Shown in pieces: positions 48,554-57,945 of a stretch of 64,000 bases of DNA. How positions within the stretch are numbered: position 1 is the stretch's first letter; each line of letters opens with the position of its first letter. The position numbers and the translations under genes were made by a program. The stretch covers positions 81,946 through 145,945 of the forward strand of contig JAUNSG010000007.1 of the NCBI GenBank assembly GCA_030539335.1, given 5' to 3'. This DNA comes from Eubacteriales bacterium. GTDB taxonomy: Bacteria; Bacillota; Clostridia; Oscillospirales; Butyricicoccaceae. The notes below the pieces were generated by a model. It ran no database searches, had not been told where the DNA came from, and saw only the letters and a program-made list of their open reading frames with translations.

Positions 48554-49789
48554 ATGAATAAAGCATTTATCAAGAAGTATGGTACTCTCCTACTTCTCGC
48601 TGCTGGTGCCGGTATCATCTTCCAGCTCCCGTACATCCGCGAAACATTTTATGTTCCAATTCAAAATGCAATGGGCCTGACCAATGCACAGATGGGTCTT
48701 CTCTCTTCTGGTTATGCAACCATGGCCACACTTTCTTACTTCGTCGGCGGTGTTGTTGCCGATAAATTCTCTGCCAGAAAGCTATTGACCTTTTCCTTTA
48801 TTGCAACCGGTATTTTAGGTCTCTGGTTCTCCACATTCCCCGGATATACCATCAGCCGTGTTATCTTCGTCCTGATGGGCATCTCCACGATCATTACCTA
48901 CTGGTCCGCCTGCATCAAGGCAACCCGTATGCTGGGCACTCCGGATGAGCAAGGACGTCTGTTCGGACTGCAGGAAGGTCTGCGCGGTATCTTGAATGCA
49001 CTTCTGGTATTCGGTATGACGGCTGCATTCTCCGCATTCGCCGATGAAGTTGCCGGCGCATCCGCAGCAATCAAGGTTTGCTCGATCGTTGTTATTATTA
49101 TCGGTATTCTGAACTTCATCTTCATTGAGGATACCACGACCAATGAAAATGCAGAATCCCTCGGCAGCGTCGTCACGGGTATGTTTAAGGCTCTGTTGAT
49201 CCCGCGCGTTTGGCTGCTCGTTGGCATCGTATTCACCGCATACAGCGTCTATGGCCTGATCGGTTACGTAAACACCTACGCTACCATGTTCTATGGTCTG
49301 TCTGTGGCAGGCGCAGCGACCCTGGGCGGCGTACGCTACCTGTTACAGGGTCTTGGCGGTATCGTCGGCGGCTTCCTCGCTGACCGTCTGCACTCCCGTA
49401 TCAAGGTCATTATCGGCGGCTGTGTCGGCCTCATGGCTTCCTTTGCCCTCTACATCGTCATGCCGTCGCAGGCTTCCCTGTGTGTGGCAGTCGTTGCAAA
49501 CTTCTTCGTCGGTCTGTTCTTCATCTATGCAGTACGCAGCCAGTACTTTGCCGTACACGACGATGCTGGCATCCCGGTTAACATGAGTGGCCGTGTATCC
49601 GGTATCGTATCTTGCATCGGCTACATGCCGGACCTGTTCATGTACACTCTGGTCGGCAGCTGGATGGACACCTACGGCCGCACCGGTTGGAACATGACCT
49701 GGGCTTATGCCATCGTTGCAGCTGCACTCTGCATCGTTATTTCTGTCATTCTCAGCCGCGTTGTTAAGAAGATGAAGACCGCAGCATAA
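48554..49789 (+). CDS. MFS transporter (YihN/YgcS-like)
   Basis: 411 residues, 12 membrane helices. The loop 2-3 motif is GGVVADKFSARK and its second-half counterpart GGFLADRLHSR. N-terminus FQLPYIRETFYVPIQNAMGLTNAQMGLLSSGY resembles the YihN/YqcE group of sugar- or organic-acid-type importers. It lies divergent from oxidase copy B and shares the attenuator leader type, so it probably imports a substrate or exports a product of the ygc-like pathway. AAGGAGG precedes the ATG. Confidence 0.88.
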   Translation: MNKAFIKKYGTLLLLAAGAGIIFQLPYIRETFYVPIQNAMGLTNAQMGLLSSGYATMATLSYFVGGVVADKFSARKLLTFSFIATGILGLWFSTFPGYTISRVIFVLMGISTIITYWSACIKATRMLGTPDEQGRLFGLQEGLRGILNALLVFGMTAAFSAFADEVAGASAAIKVCSIVVIIIGILNFIFIEDTTTNENAESLGSVVTGMFKALLIPRVWLLVGIVFTAYSVYGLIGYVNTYATMFYGLSVAGAATLGGVRYLLQGLGGIVGGFLADRLHSRIKVIIGGCVGLMASFALYIVMPSQASLCVAVVANFFVGLFFIYAVRSQYFAVHDDAGIPVNMSGRVSGIVSCIGYMPDLFMYTLVGSWMDTYGRTGWNMTWAYAIVAAALCIVISVILSRVVKKMKTAA

Positions 49790-49865
49790 TCCCCTTTTTC
49801 CCTATAGCAAAGGAAAACAGATAACAAAATATCGTTTTCACCGGGATGATACCCCCTTTCATGAG

Positions 49866-49908
49866 ATGCCGGATAAACAGCTGCTATGCGGTTTATCCGG
49901 CATTTTTC
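49866..49908 (+). terminator. Terminator of the MFS gene
   Basis: 13-bp perfect stem ATGCCGGATAAAC / GTTTATCCGGCAT with a 12-nt loop, then TTTTTCTT. Confidence 0.85.
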
Positions 49909-49930
49909 TTATTTCTAATGCAGCGGCCAA

Positions 49931-49961
49931 GAGACCGACGGTTCATAGAACCGTCGGTCTC
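49931..49961. repeat. 14-bp perfect inverted repeat
   Basis: GAGACCGACGGTTC / GAACCGTCGGTCTC with a 3-nt loop, without a T-tract on the exit side of either strand. It lies between the MFS terminator and the end of the DUF624 gene. Together with that terminator it accounts for most of the gene-free stretch 49790-50063. Confidence 0.6.
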
Positions 49962-50063
49962 AAAACAATGAGGAGATTTATTTTGCAAAGGACATCTTAT
50001 AAGATCGCCCTTACAATTATTTTTATTATCAAAAAACAAATTTTGCAGAATTTCCTTGATTGC

Positions 50064-50681
50064 TCATTCGTCGAACAGATAGAGATGAATCGGTCCGCTG
50101 GTCAGATTGAGCACAATCAGTGCTGTCCCAGCGGCACCGAAGAGCAGATAAAATGGCATGGCATGCAATGGAACCCATACTATCAAAACACAAACTATGC
50201 CAAGAAAACAGACCGACAACAGTGCGCGTCCCGGTTTTGCTATGGTCAACAAAATCGCATTCCATACCGCCTCTTTAAGCCCGCATTTCGATCCCGCCAG
50301 TACCGACACCAGATAAACGAAAATACTGGCCGCCAATACGCCGAATACCACAGCGCCACTAAGCATAACACCGTAAATCGGATGCTCCTCCAGTCGTATG
50401 AGATAGTATTGCAATACGACTATCCAGAGCGAGAAAAGACCAATTGACACGAATGTAAGCAAAATTCCGGCTCGAATCCGATGAAAAAATGCCATACGAA
50501 ATTCTTTTCCAAGCTCAACCGGCTCGTCCCACATAAGCTTCCACACAATGGAATATGCTGCAAGCACGGCAGTACCTGCGGTTATGACAGGAAGAGACAC
50601 AATACATGTCAAAACACTCAGCTTTACTAATACGGCAAAATCCTCTCGAATTACCTGAATGAAAGTCTTTTTCTGCGCCAT
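50064..50681 (-). CDS. DUF624 (YesL-like) membrane protein
   Basis: 205 residues with about five membrane helices; FAVLVKLSVLTCIVSLPVITAGTAVLAAY and GLKEAVWNAILLTIAKP are typical of DUF624/YesL, small membrane proteins found next to ABC sugar importers and YesMN-type regulators. Function unknown. It is the last gene of the GH31/ABC operon. The ATG at 50681 is preferred (AAAGGATGGAG upstream); ATG 50690 is an alternative. Confidence 0.8.
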   Translation of the reverse strand: MAQKKTFIQVIREDFAVLVKLSVLTCIVSLPVITAGTAVLAAYSIVWKLMWDEPVELGKEFRMAFFHRIRAGILLTFVSIGLFSLWIVVLQYYLIRLEEHPIYGVMLSGAVVFGVLAASIFVYLVSVLAGSKCGLKEAVWNAILLTIAKPGRALLSVCFLGIVCVLIVWVPLHAMPFYLLFGAAGTALIVLNLTSGPIHLYLFDE

Positions 50682-50734
50682 TGTCTCCATCCTTTCGTCC
50701 TGCAATGATGTGGAAAGTAAACTTTTTCGTGATC

Positions 50735-52780
50735 TTATGCCTGAAAATCCAGATAGAATCCATCACGGAAGAAAACTGGAATGATATCTAACGGTGCCGG
50801 TACATGGATTACCTGTCCACCCTCGTATTTCTTTCCGCTCCAGGCGTCCGTCCATACTGCGCCAGCAGGCAAATAAAGCTCTCGCATATCCGCACCGGCT
50901 TCGGTTATTGGCGCAACAAGCATATCCGCACCAAACAGATAGGTGTCCTCGATTTCCCAGCACTTTTTGTCTTCCGGGAATTCATAAAACAGTGTCCGGA
51001 TGACAGGCGAGCCCAGTTCATGCGCTTCCTGCATCAGGGACCGAATATAAGGTTTCATCTTCTCACGGATCGTCAGATAGCGCTTACAAATTTCATAGAC
51101 CTGCTCTCCAAAGCTCCACACTTCATTGTCTGCACCGGACAGGCAGGTTGCCCCTCCCGTCGTTCCGAACTGTGGCTGCTGCGGAATGCGGTTGCCATGC
51201 AGACGCATGACCGGGCAGAAGGTTCCATAGGCAAACCATCTTGCAAACAGCTCACGGAAGCTTTCCTCACGCGGGTCCCCACCAAAGAATCCCCCGATGT
51301 CCGTTGTCCACCATGGAATACCCGCAATGCCCATATTTAATCCCGCAGAGACTTGGGCACGCATGCTTTCAAAGCTGGAATAAATATCGCCGGACCAGAC
51401 CAGCGCGCCATACCTCTGGCTTCCCGCCCATGCGCAACGTACCAGATTGATAATGTTGGTTTCTCCTGACTCTTTCAGGCCGTCATAAAAGGTCCTGGTA
51501 TATTCCAGCGGATAAAAGTTGCCGTTTTTCATGTGAGGACCCTTATAATTCCGGGTGGTATCAAAGCTGTATTCGGTGAACTCCGGCTCCGCTTCATCCA
51601 GCCAGAACAGCCGGATCCCCAAATCATAGTAATTCTTCTTCGCCTTTTTCCACAGGTAACTGCGGGTTTCCGGATTGAGGAAGTCCGCACAAACCTGATT
51701 CCCTTCAAAGTTTAATGAAATCCGGAAGCCCCGGTCGCTGCGGAGCAGCATTCCCTTGGCTTTCATCTCCTTAAAGCAATCCGCACGGTAATCGATCGTC
51801 GGCCAAATCGAAACCATCAGCTCCATGCCAAGTTCTTTCAGTTCGTCCACCATCGCTTTGGGATCTGGCCAATAAGTCGGGTCAAAGCTCCAATCTCCCT
51901 GAAGGAACCAATGGAAATAATCCGCCACGATAACATCGATCGGAAGTCCACGTCTTTTGTACTCCCGCGCGACTTGCAGCAATTCATCCTGTGTCTGATA
52001 GCGCAGCTTACTCTGCCAGAAACCCATAGCCCACTCCGGCATCATGGGAACTGTGCCGGTAACTGAGGCATATTTCTGTTCAATCTCCTTCGGCGTATCT
52101 CCGGCACAAATCCAGTAATCGATGATATCCGAACAGGATGCATACCAACACGTAACGTTCTTGCAGAATTCGACCTGTCCGACCGCTGGATTGTTCCACA
52201 GGAAGCCGTACCCGAGATCTGACAATACAAATGGAACGGATGCCTGCGAATTGCGCTGTGCCAGCTCAACTACTGTATTTTTTAAATCCAGATAGGACTG
52301 CTGATATTGTCCCATACCAAAGAGCTTCTCTTTGGGTTCCGATTCGAAGCGGACTTTGATCTGATAATCTCCGCCCAAAATCGCCCGGAATTCACGTCCT
52401 GCGATCTGGGAAACACAACCAACCCCTGGCAGTTCGTGCGTCCCGCCGTGATCCTGCGCCGGATTTCCCGGTTCATTGTCCACACGGTGACGCCAGTATT
52501 CCTTTAACAGAATCTTTCCGTCCGCATTGTAAAATGTAATTCTTCCGTAGGTGTCGACCTCCGCGCGGATTTTCCCATTCACCAGTTGGGCACTATCCCC
52601 CTTGAGATGGATATCCGCCGGCTTCGGTTCCTGTGCCAGCAGTGCCCAGTTTTCCTGCGGCATCTCTGGCTTCTTTGTGCTGCGCACACGGATGGCATCT
52701 TCCCCCCAAGCTTCCAGCCATAACGTCTCACTATCGTATGTAACCATTAATCGGTTCTTTTTCTCTTCAAAGTAAACCAT
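50735..52780 (-). CDS. Glycoside hydrolase family 31 (alpha-xylosidase/alpha-glucosidase type)
   Basis: 681 residues, no signal peptide, so cytoplasmic. The catalytic nucleophile motif is RLFWLDEAEPEF and the acid/base Asp lies in ALVWSGDIYSSFESM; other family regions are EWAMGFWQSKLRYQ, IDVIVADYFHW, GIPWWTTDIGGFFG and ARWFAYGTFCPVMRLHGNR. It removes alpha-linked xylose or glucose from an imported oligosaccharide; isoprimeverose-type units from xyloglucan are a reasonable guess. GGAGGG precedes the ATG; permease genes lie 14 bp upstream. Confidence 0.92.
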   Translation of the reverse strand: MVYFEEKKNRLMVTYDSETLWLEAWGEDAIRVRSTKKPEMPQENWALLAQEPKPADIHLKGDSAQLVNGKIRAEVDTYGRITFYNADGKILLKEYWRHRVDNEPGNPAQDHGGTHELPGVGCVSQIAGREFRAILGGDYQIKVRFESEPKEKLFGMGQYQQSYLDLKNTVVELAQRNSQASVPFVLSDLGYGFLWNNPAVGQVEFCKNVTCWYASCSDIIDYWICAGDTPKEIEQKYASVTGTVPMMPEWAMGFWQSKLRYQTQDELLQVAREYKRRGLPIDVIVADYFHWFLQGDWSFDPTYWPDPKAMVDELKELGMELMVSIWPTIDYRADCFKEMKAKGMLLRSDRGFRISLNFEGNQVCADFLNPETRSYLWKKAKKNYYDLGIRLFWLDEAEPEFTEYSFDTTRNYKGPHMKNGNFYPLEYTRTFYDGLKESGETNIINLVRCAWAGSQRYGALVWSGDIYSSFESMRAQVSAGLNMGIAGIPWWTTDIGGFFGGDPREESFRELFARWFAYGTFCPVMRLHGNRIPQQPQFGTTGGATCLSGADNEVWSFGEQVYEICKRYLTIREKMKPYIRSLMQEAHELGSPVIRTLFYEFPEDKKCWEIEDTYLFGADMLVAPITEAGADMRELYLPAGAVWTDAWSGKKYEGGQVIHVPAPLDIIPVFFRDGFYLDFQA

Positions 52781-52794
52781 GTTATCCCTCCGTG

Positions 52795-53637
52795 TTATCC
52801 TTTTACAGAACCGGCGACCAGGCCCTCAACAATATATCTTTGCAGAAATATAAACATAATCAGTACCGGCAGGACCATAATAACGCCATAGGCCATAATC
52901 ATATTCCAATGTGTACCATACAAATTCAAGAAATTATATACCATTGTCGTCAGTGGCCGCAGATTGTCCTTTGTATTAAATGTAATCGAGTAAATCAAAT
53001 CATTCCACGCATAAACAAATGCAAAGCACATGGAAGTAACCGTACCATTTTTCGCGATCGGTAAAATAATGCGAATAAATGCTGTGAATCCACTGCATCC
53101 GTCAATAGCAGCTGCCTCTTCCAGTTCCCGCGGAATCGATGCAAATATTGGCCTCAAAATCAGGACGATAAATGGAATCGAGATTGTTGCGGTAGAAAGG
53201 ATCGCTGACAGGTAGTTATTCAAGAGATGCAGTTTATTAAAGATCAAGAACAATGGGGTCAGCATCAGAGAGGTCGGAAGCATCTGCGTGACCAAAAATG
53301 TCATGATAAACGGCTTCTTCCATTTCATCCGGAATCGTGCCAGTCCGTAGGCCGCCGGAACCGAAAGAAGGAGCGAAATTATCATGGAACAGATCGAAAC
53401 GACAAAGCTGCTCCGGATTGCACTTATCATATTGGGTGATGCAAACTGCTTACTATAGTTTTCCCAGGCTGGGGCTGACGGCAAGAATGTGGGTACCCTT
53501 GAAAAGATTTCCGCATCGGATTTCAGGGAATTAACGATAATCCAGTACAGAGGGAAAATCATCGGTATGCTGACCAAAATTGCCACAATAAGCAGAATCA
53601 GTTTTGTCCTGCTGCTGCGTTTGGATAACAGCTTCAT
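52795..53637 (-). CDS. ABC sugar transporter permease (MalG type)
   Basis: 280 residues, six membrane helices. The EAA loop for the ATPase is EEAAAIDGCSGFTAFIRIILPIAKNG. The N-terminus (LILLIVAILVSIPMIFPLYWIIVNSLKS) and end (GLVAGSVKG) match the MalG/CUT1 family. It forms the heterodimeric channel with the adjacent MalF-type protein. No ATPase gene is in the operon, so a shared MsmK-type ATPase elsewhere is likely. Confidence 0.93.
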   Translation of the reverse strand: MKLLSKRSSRTKLILLIVAILVSIPMIFPLYWIIVNSLKSDAEIFSRVPTFLPSAPAWENYSKQFASPNMISAIRSSFVVSICSMIISLLLSVPAAYGLARFRMKWKKPFIMTFLVTQMLPTSLMLTPLFLIFNKLHLLNNYLSAILSTATISIPFIVLILRPIFASIPRELEEAAAIDGCSGFTAFIRIILPIAKNGTVTSMCFAFVYAWNDLIYSITFNTKDNLRPLTTMVYNFLNLYGTHWNMIMAYGVIMVLPVLIMFIFLQRYIVEGLVAGSVKG

Positions 53638-53639
53638 CG

Positions 53640-54557
53640 CTATTCCTCCTTTCCGATCAGTCGGAGATAGATTAGGCCGACCAGGAACAGAATGACAAAC
53701 AATACATTTGCTACCGCGGCACCTTTGCCAAATTCATAGAGCTTAAAGGAATTGTAATATGCATAGGTAGAAAGTACCTCGGTCGAATTGACCGGTCCGC
53801 CGTTCGTCATGGTATAGACCAGATCGAATACCTTGAAGGTATATACAAAGCCGAGTACCAATACAGCGAGGATAGAGGATTTAATCAGCGGTATCGTGAT
53901 AAAGAAGAATCTCTGAATGGGGTTTGCTCCATCAATTTGAGCACTTTCATAGATGTCTTCCGGAATATTCGACAACCCGGTAGACAGCAGCAGCATATTG
54001 AACGGAATGCCTACCCAGCTATTGGCCAGAATCAATCCCTTCATTGCATATTTCGGATCAATGAGCCATCCAATGCCCGAATCCACAATTCCCGCTTTGA
54101 TCAACAAGAAATTGACGATGCCATCAGAGCTCAGCATAAATTTGAACATCAACGCTGTGACAGTCGCCGGAATGAGCCAGCTGACAACAAGCAAACCGCG
54201 CAGCTTGCCGGCCATCGGGAATTTTTTGCTGAATAAGATCGCCAGCAGCAGTCCAATCGAAAACTGAATGACAAGGCATATAATCGTGTACTCGAAGGTA
54301 TTCCAAAACGCGTTCCAAAACGCACTATCGTGAAACAGATCAATATAGTTTTTTAATCCGACAAATTTTGTTGTTCCAGCGTTATAGGTTTTGATTGTCA
54401 TATTCTCAAAGCTGATCTTCCAGTTATAGATCGCCGGGAAGCCAATCAACGCCAGCATATATAGGACTGCCGGAACGGTGTAGAAATAACCTTCAGAAAA
54501 GCGTCTTCTTTTTTTCGGACGGCGCTGCTTTTTTATTTTTCTTCCCGCAGATTTCAT
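53640..54557 (-). CDS. ABC sugar transporter permease (MalF type)
   Basis: 305 residues. A basic N-terminal stretch (KKQRRPKKRRR) precedes six membrane helices; the EAA loop is YESAQIDGANPIQRFFFITIPLIKSS. CUT1 family partner of the MalG-type permease, 2 bp upstream of it. Likely substrate is an oligosaccharide released from plant cell wall, by association with GH31. Confidence 0.93.
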   Translation of the reverse strand: MKSAGRKIKKQRRPKKRRRFSEGYFYTVPAVLYMLALIGFPAIYNWKISFENMTIKTYNAGTTKFVGLKNYIDLFHDSAFWNAFWNTFEYTIICLVIQFSIGLLLAILFSKKFPMAGKLRGLLVVSWLIPATVTALMFKFMLSSDGIVNFLLIKAGIVDSGIGWLIDPKYAMKGLILANSWVGIPFNMLLLSTGLSNIPEDIYESAQIDGANPIQRFFFITIPLIKSSILAVLVLGFVYTFKVFDLVYTMTNGGPVNSTEVLSTYAYYNSFKLYEFGKGAAVANVLFVILFLVGLIYLRLIGKEE

Positions 54558-54587
54558 CCGATTTCACTCCTCTCTTTTTTGAAAATG

Positions 54588-54614
54588 AGCTGCCTGATGG
54601 CTGTCAGGCAGCTC
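54588..54614 (-). other. Hairpin between the binding-protein and permease genes
   Basis: 11-bp perfect stem GAGCTGCCTGA / TCAGGCAGCTC followed on the minus strand by ATTTTC. It probably attenuates or protects the transcript so that the binding protein is made in excess. Confidence 0.6.
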
Positions 54615-54627
54615 CTGTAGCAACGGC

Positions 54628-55896
54628 TTATTCTTCTGCTTCAGCCAGGATTGTATCAATTTTTGTCTGGCAGTCCTTGGCTGCCTGTTCCGGGGTCTTG
54701 GCTCCGGTATAGGTCTCCTGGAGCATGGTCTGAATCTGCTTCGACATTTCCGTCCAGGAAAGATCGTGACGTGCAATCGCATACTGCATATTTTCTGCAA
54801 ATGTCAGCATGATTTCATCATCTGCATAAATGGCCTCATTATCCGCGTCCGAACGCGGGGAGAACTTACCCTGATCGTAGGTATAGCGTTCATTTACTTC
54901 CTTGCTGCAGAACCACGAGATAAACTCCCATGCGGCGTCTGTGTCAGCGTTTGCCGTGATGCACAGGTTCTCGCCGCCAAGGCAAGTCGCGTAGTCGCCG
55001 TTCTCACTCTTTGGAATCAAGGCAACACCAAAATCCAGATCCGGATTATCCTCTTTGACCACTGCAACATTCCACGGACCATTGATCATCATCGCACAAT
55101 TTCCAGCTGCAAACTGCTTTGCAATGTCGGCCTGGCTCCAGTTGATGCAGTCAACACTCATGGAACCATCCTGAACCATGCTGTTGATAAAGGTTAACGC
55201 ATCAATTCCAGCTTCCGAACCGATCTCATTGATGGTCTTCCCTTCCGAACCGATAAACGGAACAAACTGGAATGTTGCCTCCTCATTGGCAATGGCGCTC
55301 ATTGCAAAGCCGTCTACCGCATCGGTTGTCAGAGCCTTTGCTGCTTCGCTCAACTCGCTCCACGTCGTCGGAACTTCTACGCCAGCCTCTTCCAGCATTG
55401 CCTTGTTGTAATACAAAGCAATGTTATTGGACTCACTCGGCACACCGTAAATCTTCCCGTCGTATGTAGCGGACTCCAGCGGTCCTTCAAGGTAGCTCGC
55501 CTCGTCCCAATTGTTATAATAATCCGTGATATCCGCCAACACGCCAGAGGAAGCAAAGCCGATTGTGTCCGGATTATCTACACGGAGAATATCTCCCAAT
55601 TCACTGGACAAATTCCCAACTGCTACCTGCGTCAAAAATTCATCCTGTGGCATATAGACCATCTCTACCTGAACGTCATCGCTCTGTGCATTGAATTCAT
55701 CGACATATTTACTGAAGGTATCCTGTTCGGAATCCGCCAGCGTATGCCACAGGGTGATCGTCTTTTTTCCACCGGATGAATTGCCTCCGCCCGCACTCCC
55801 GGGGTCTGCGGTCGAGCCCGAGCCGCCACATGCGCTCAGCCCTACAGCCAGCGTTGCAGCCAGCGTCATTGCCAGTAAACGTTTTTTCAGTTTCAT
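54628..55896 (-). CDS. ABC sugar-binding lipoprotein
   Basis: 422 residues. Signal peptide MKLKKRLLAMTLAATLAVGLSAC with lipobox LSAC (Cys about residue 23), then a Gly/Ser linker and a type 1 extracellular solute-binding domain (ITLWHTLADSEQDTF, YGVPSESNNIALYYNK, MMINGPWNVAVV). It captures oligosaccharides for the MalFG-type permease. The ATG at 55896 follows AGGAG. It is transcribed divergently from the two-component system at 56152. Confidence 0.92.
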   Translation of the reverse strand: MKLKKRLLAMTLAATLAVGLSACGGSGSTADPGSAGGGNSSGGKKTITLWHTLADSEQDTFSKYVDEFNAQSDDVQVEMVYMPQDEFLTQVAVGNLSSELGDILRVDNPDTIGFASSGVLADITDYYNNWDEASYLEGPLESATYDGKIYGVPSESNNIALYYNKAMLEEAGVEVPTTWSELSEAAKALTTDAVDGFAMSAIANEEATFQFVPFIGSEGKTINEIGSEAGIDALTFINSMVQDGSMSVDCINWSQADIAKQFAAGNCAMMINGPWNVAVVKEDNPDLDFGVALIPKSENGDYATCLGGENLCITANADTDAAWEFISWFCSKEVNERYTYDQGKFSPRSDADNEAIYADDEIMLTFAENMQYAIARHDLSWTEMSKQIQTMLQETYTGAKTPEQAAKDCQTKIDTILAEAEE

Positions 55897-56066
55897 AATC
55901 ACTCCTACTTTCTCTTCGCATGTTTTGTTACTATTTCGGGAATCGTGATGAATCCCGCTCTCTGTTGTGAATTAATTGTAACACGAGCTTTTTCCGAAAA
56001 AAATTTGAATATTTTAATATTTATAGATTATTTTATGGTAAATTATCCAAATACACACACCTTATA

Positions 56067-56094
56067 TTGACTTTTTTCTTATTCTTTGTACAAT
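56067..56094 (+). promoter_or_regulatory. Promoter of the YesM/YesN-type two-component genes
   Basis: TTGACT (56067-56072), 16-bp spacer, TACAAT (56089-56094), 57 bp before the kinase ATG. On the opposite strand a TACAAT (55975-55980) without a good -35 fits an activator-dependent promoter for the ABC operon. Confidence 0.6.
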
Positions 56095-56151
56095 AAAATC
56101 ATGTTCTCACGTATCCAATATGCTTTCTATCGGTATAAGGGGTGAAATTTT

Positions 56152-57945
56152 ATGAAGCATTTTCGTCTGCTGTTTGATAAGATGATTTTCATTTATTTTT
56201 TTGCAGGCATCCTCCCGCTGGTGTTGATTGTATCTATTTTTCTCAACCTTTCTTCGAAACAGTTTTCCGAAAAAATCCGTGAAACCTATTCGCTGCAGGC
56301 GAAAAATTACACAACAACAACGACGACAGAGGTCAACGATTTACTCCATCAGATCTATGCGATCTCTGCGGACAACGAACTGAAATCAATCATCCGGAAA
56401 TTTGACCACAATGAGAATCAGGATTATATTTCAACCCTATTCCGTTCACATGTTTCCTCCCTGCGCACACTCAACACCGATATTTCTGATTTTGTATACA
56501 TCAATCCGGACAGCGGAATGATGCTTTCCCTAAAAAACTCCAGCATCGAACAGGCTTCATTCTGGGAGGATATGAAGTTCCGCAGTTCTATTGCCGATGA
56601 AATCGTACAATCCAACAGCATTCAATTTTTTACAGCAGAACAGCCGCAAAGTTTTTCCCTATCGGATAATGTTTTCTATATTGGCCTTCCAATCAGTTAT
56701 AACAGCAAGCACATCCCCGTTGGCGCTTTGATCATCGCGATCAACTGTCAATTTTTCAATGACCTGCCCAGCAGCCTGCAAACCGATGATCTGGAGCATT
56801 CTATGCACAACCTCATTGTCGATGCGAAAGATCACATCGTCTTTTGTGACGACAGCAGCTACATCGGAATGCCGCTGAGCAGCTACACCACACACTATAA
56901 TCTTTCCGAAGATTTATATACGCTCTCTACACAGGAAATCAAGCGTTCTTCCTGGCAGCATTATTCCTATCTTCCAGATACCTTGGAATTCAGCTCGCTC
57001 ACGGCTTTTCATCGAAATCTGTATTTCATGTTAGCGGTTCTGTGCATCCTGGTTTTTATTCTGATTGCTATTGTCGTTGCCATGCAAAACCTTCGTATAC
57101 ACAGCATTGCACAGAGTATGGTAAACTTCAGCGGCGCCGAGCAGGATTACCAAATCCATATGAAAACCAGTCCTGTATTGCAGGAAATTGTCGTCGAGTT
57201 CAATGCAATGACCCGTCGTGTCCGCGATCTTGTCCACCAGCTCGAATTAAAGGAACGCGTCGTCGTGGAGTCACTCAACCGCCAGCGGATTGCGGAAATC
57301 AAAACGCTGGAGGCGCAGATTAATCCGCATTTCCTGTCCAATACGCTTAACACAATCAGTTGGGCCGCGATTGAAAAAGGAGAATTTGAAATCAGTGACA
57401 TGATATGTTCGATTGCGCATTTGTTACAGTACAGTATCCGCAATGTTGACCAGCCGGTCTTCCTTTCCGAGGAAATCCAGTGGCTGAACGATTACATGTA
57501 CCTACAGCAGAAACGATTCGCCACGCTATTTCAATACACAATTAATGTAAACGATACCCTGCTGGATGACTGTATGATCTACAAGCTTCTCTTACAGCCT
57601 ATCCTGGAAAACAGTATCCTTCATGCATTTGACAAGCCCGAGCCATCCAATTCCATCATCATTACGATAACCCCCATGTTGCTATCCAATCAACTTGAAA
57701 TTACGATTTCCGATAACGGACATGGCATCCCCGCGGATATATTGGAGCAGATTCAAACTTGTCTGAAGGAGGAGGATGGGGCGCCGGCCGAAAGTCACAT
57801 CGGAATTCTGAGTGCCTATCGGCGTCTGCATGCCTATTATGGGGATGCCGCCTCCATGATGCTTCGCAGCGACTTATATGGGACGACAACCCGCCTTCTA
57901 CTTCCCATGCTATTTCCCAACGAAAACCAGGAGGAGTTCACATGA
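56152..57945 (+). CDS. YesM-like sensor histidine kinase
   Basis: 597 residues. A membrane helix near the N-terminus (FIYFFAGILPLVLIVSIFLNL) and one at about 290 (FMLAVLCILVFILIAIVVAM) enclose an extracellular dCache-like sensor. The cytoplasmic His_kinase domain has the phospho-acceptor in EAQINPHFLSNTLNTISW, the N-box LLQPILENSILHAF and G-box SDNGHGIP. It probably senses an oligosaccharide outside the cell and signals to the AraC-type regulator encoded next (4-bp overlap). Confidence 0.92.
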   Translation: MKHFRLLFDKMIFIYFFAGILPLVLIVSIFLNLSSKQFSEKIRETYSLQAKNYTTTTTTEVNDLLHQIYAISADNELKSIIRKFDHNENQDYISTLFRSHVSSLRTLNTDISDFVYINPDSGMMLSLKNSSIEQASFWEDMKFRSSIADEIVQSNSIQFFTAEQPQSFSLSDNVFYIGLPISYNSKHIPVGALIIAINCQFFNDLPSSLQTDDLEHSMHNLIVDAKDHIVFCDDSSYIGMPLSSYTTHYNLSEDLYTLSTQEIKRSSWQHYSYLPDTLEFSSLTAFHRNLYFMLAVLCILVFILIAIVVAMQNLRIHSIAQSMVNFSGAEQDYQIHMKTSPVLQEIVVEFNAMTRRVRDLVHQLELKERVVVESLNRQRIAEIKTLEAQINPHFLSNTLNTISWAAIEKGEFEISDMICSIAHLLQYSIRNVDQPVFLSEEIQWLNDYMYLQQKRFATLFQYTINVNDTLLDDCMIYKLLLQPILENSILHAFDKPEPSNSIIITITPMLLSNQLEITISDNGHGIPADILEQIQTCLKEEDGAPAESHIGILSAYRRLHAYYGDAASMMLRSDLYGTTTRLLLPMLFPNENQEEFT

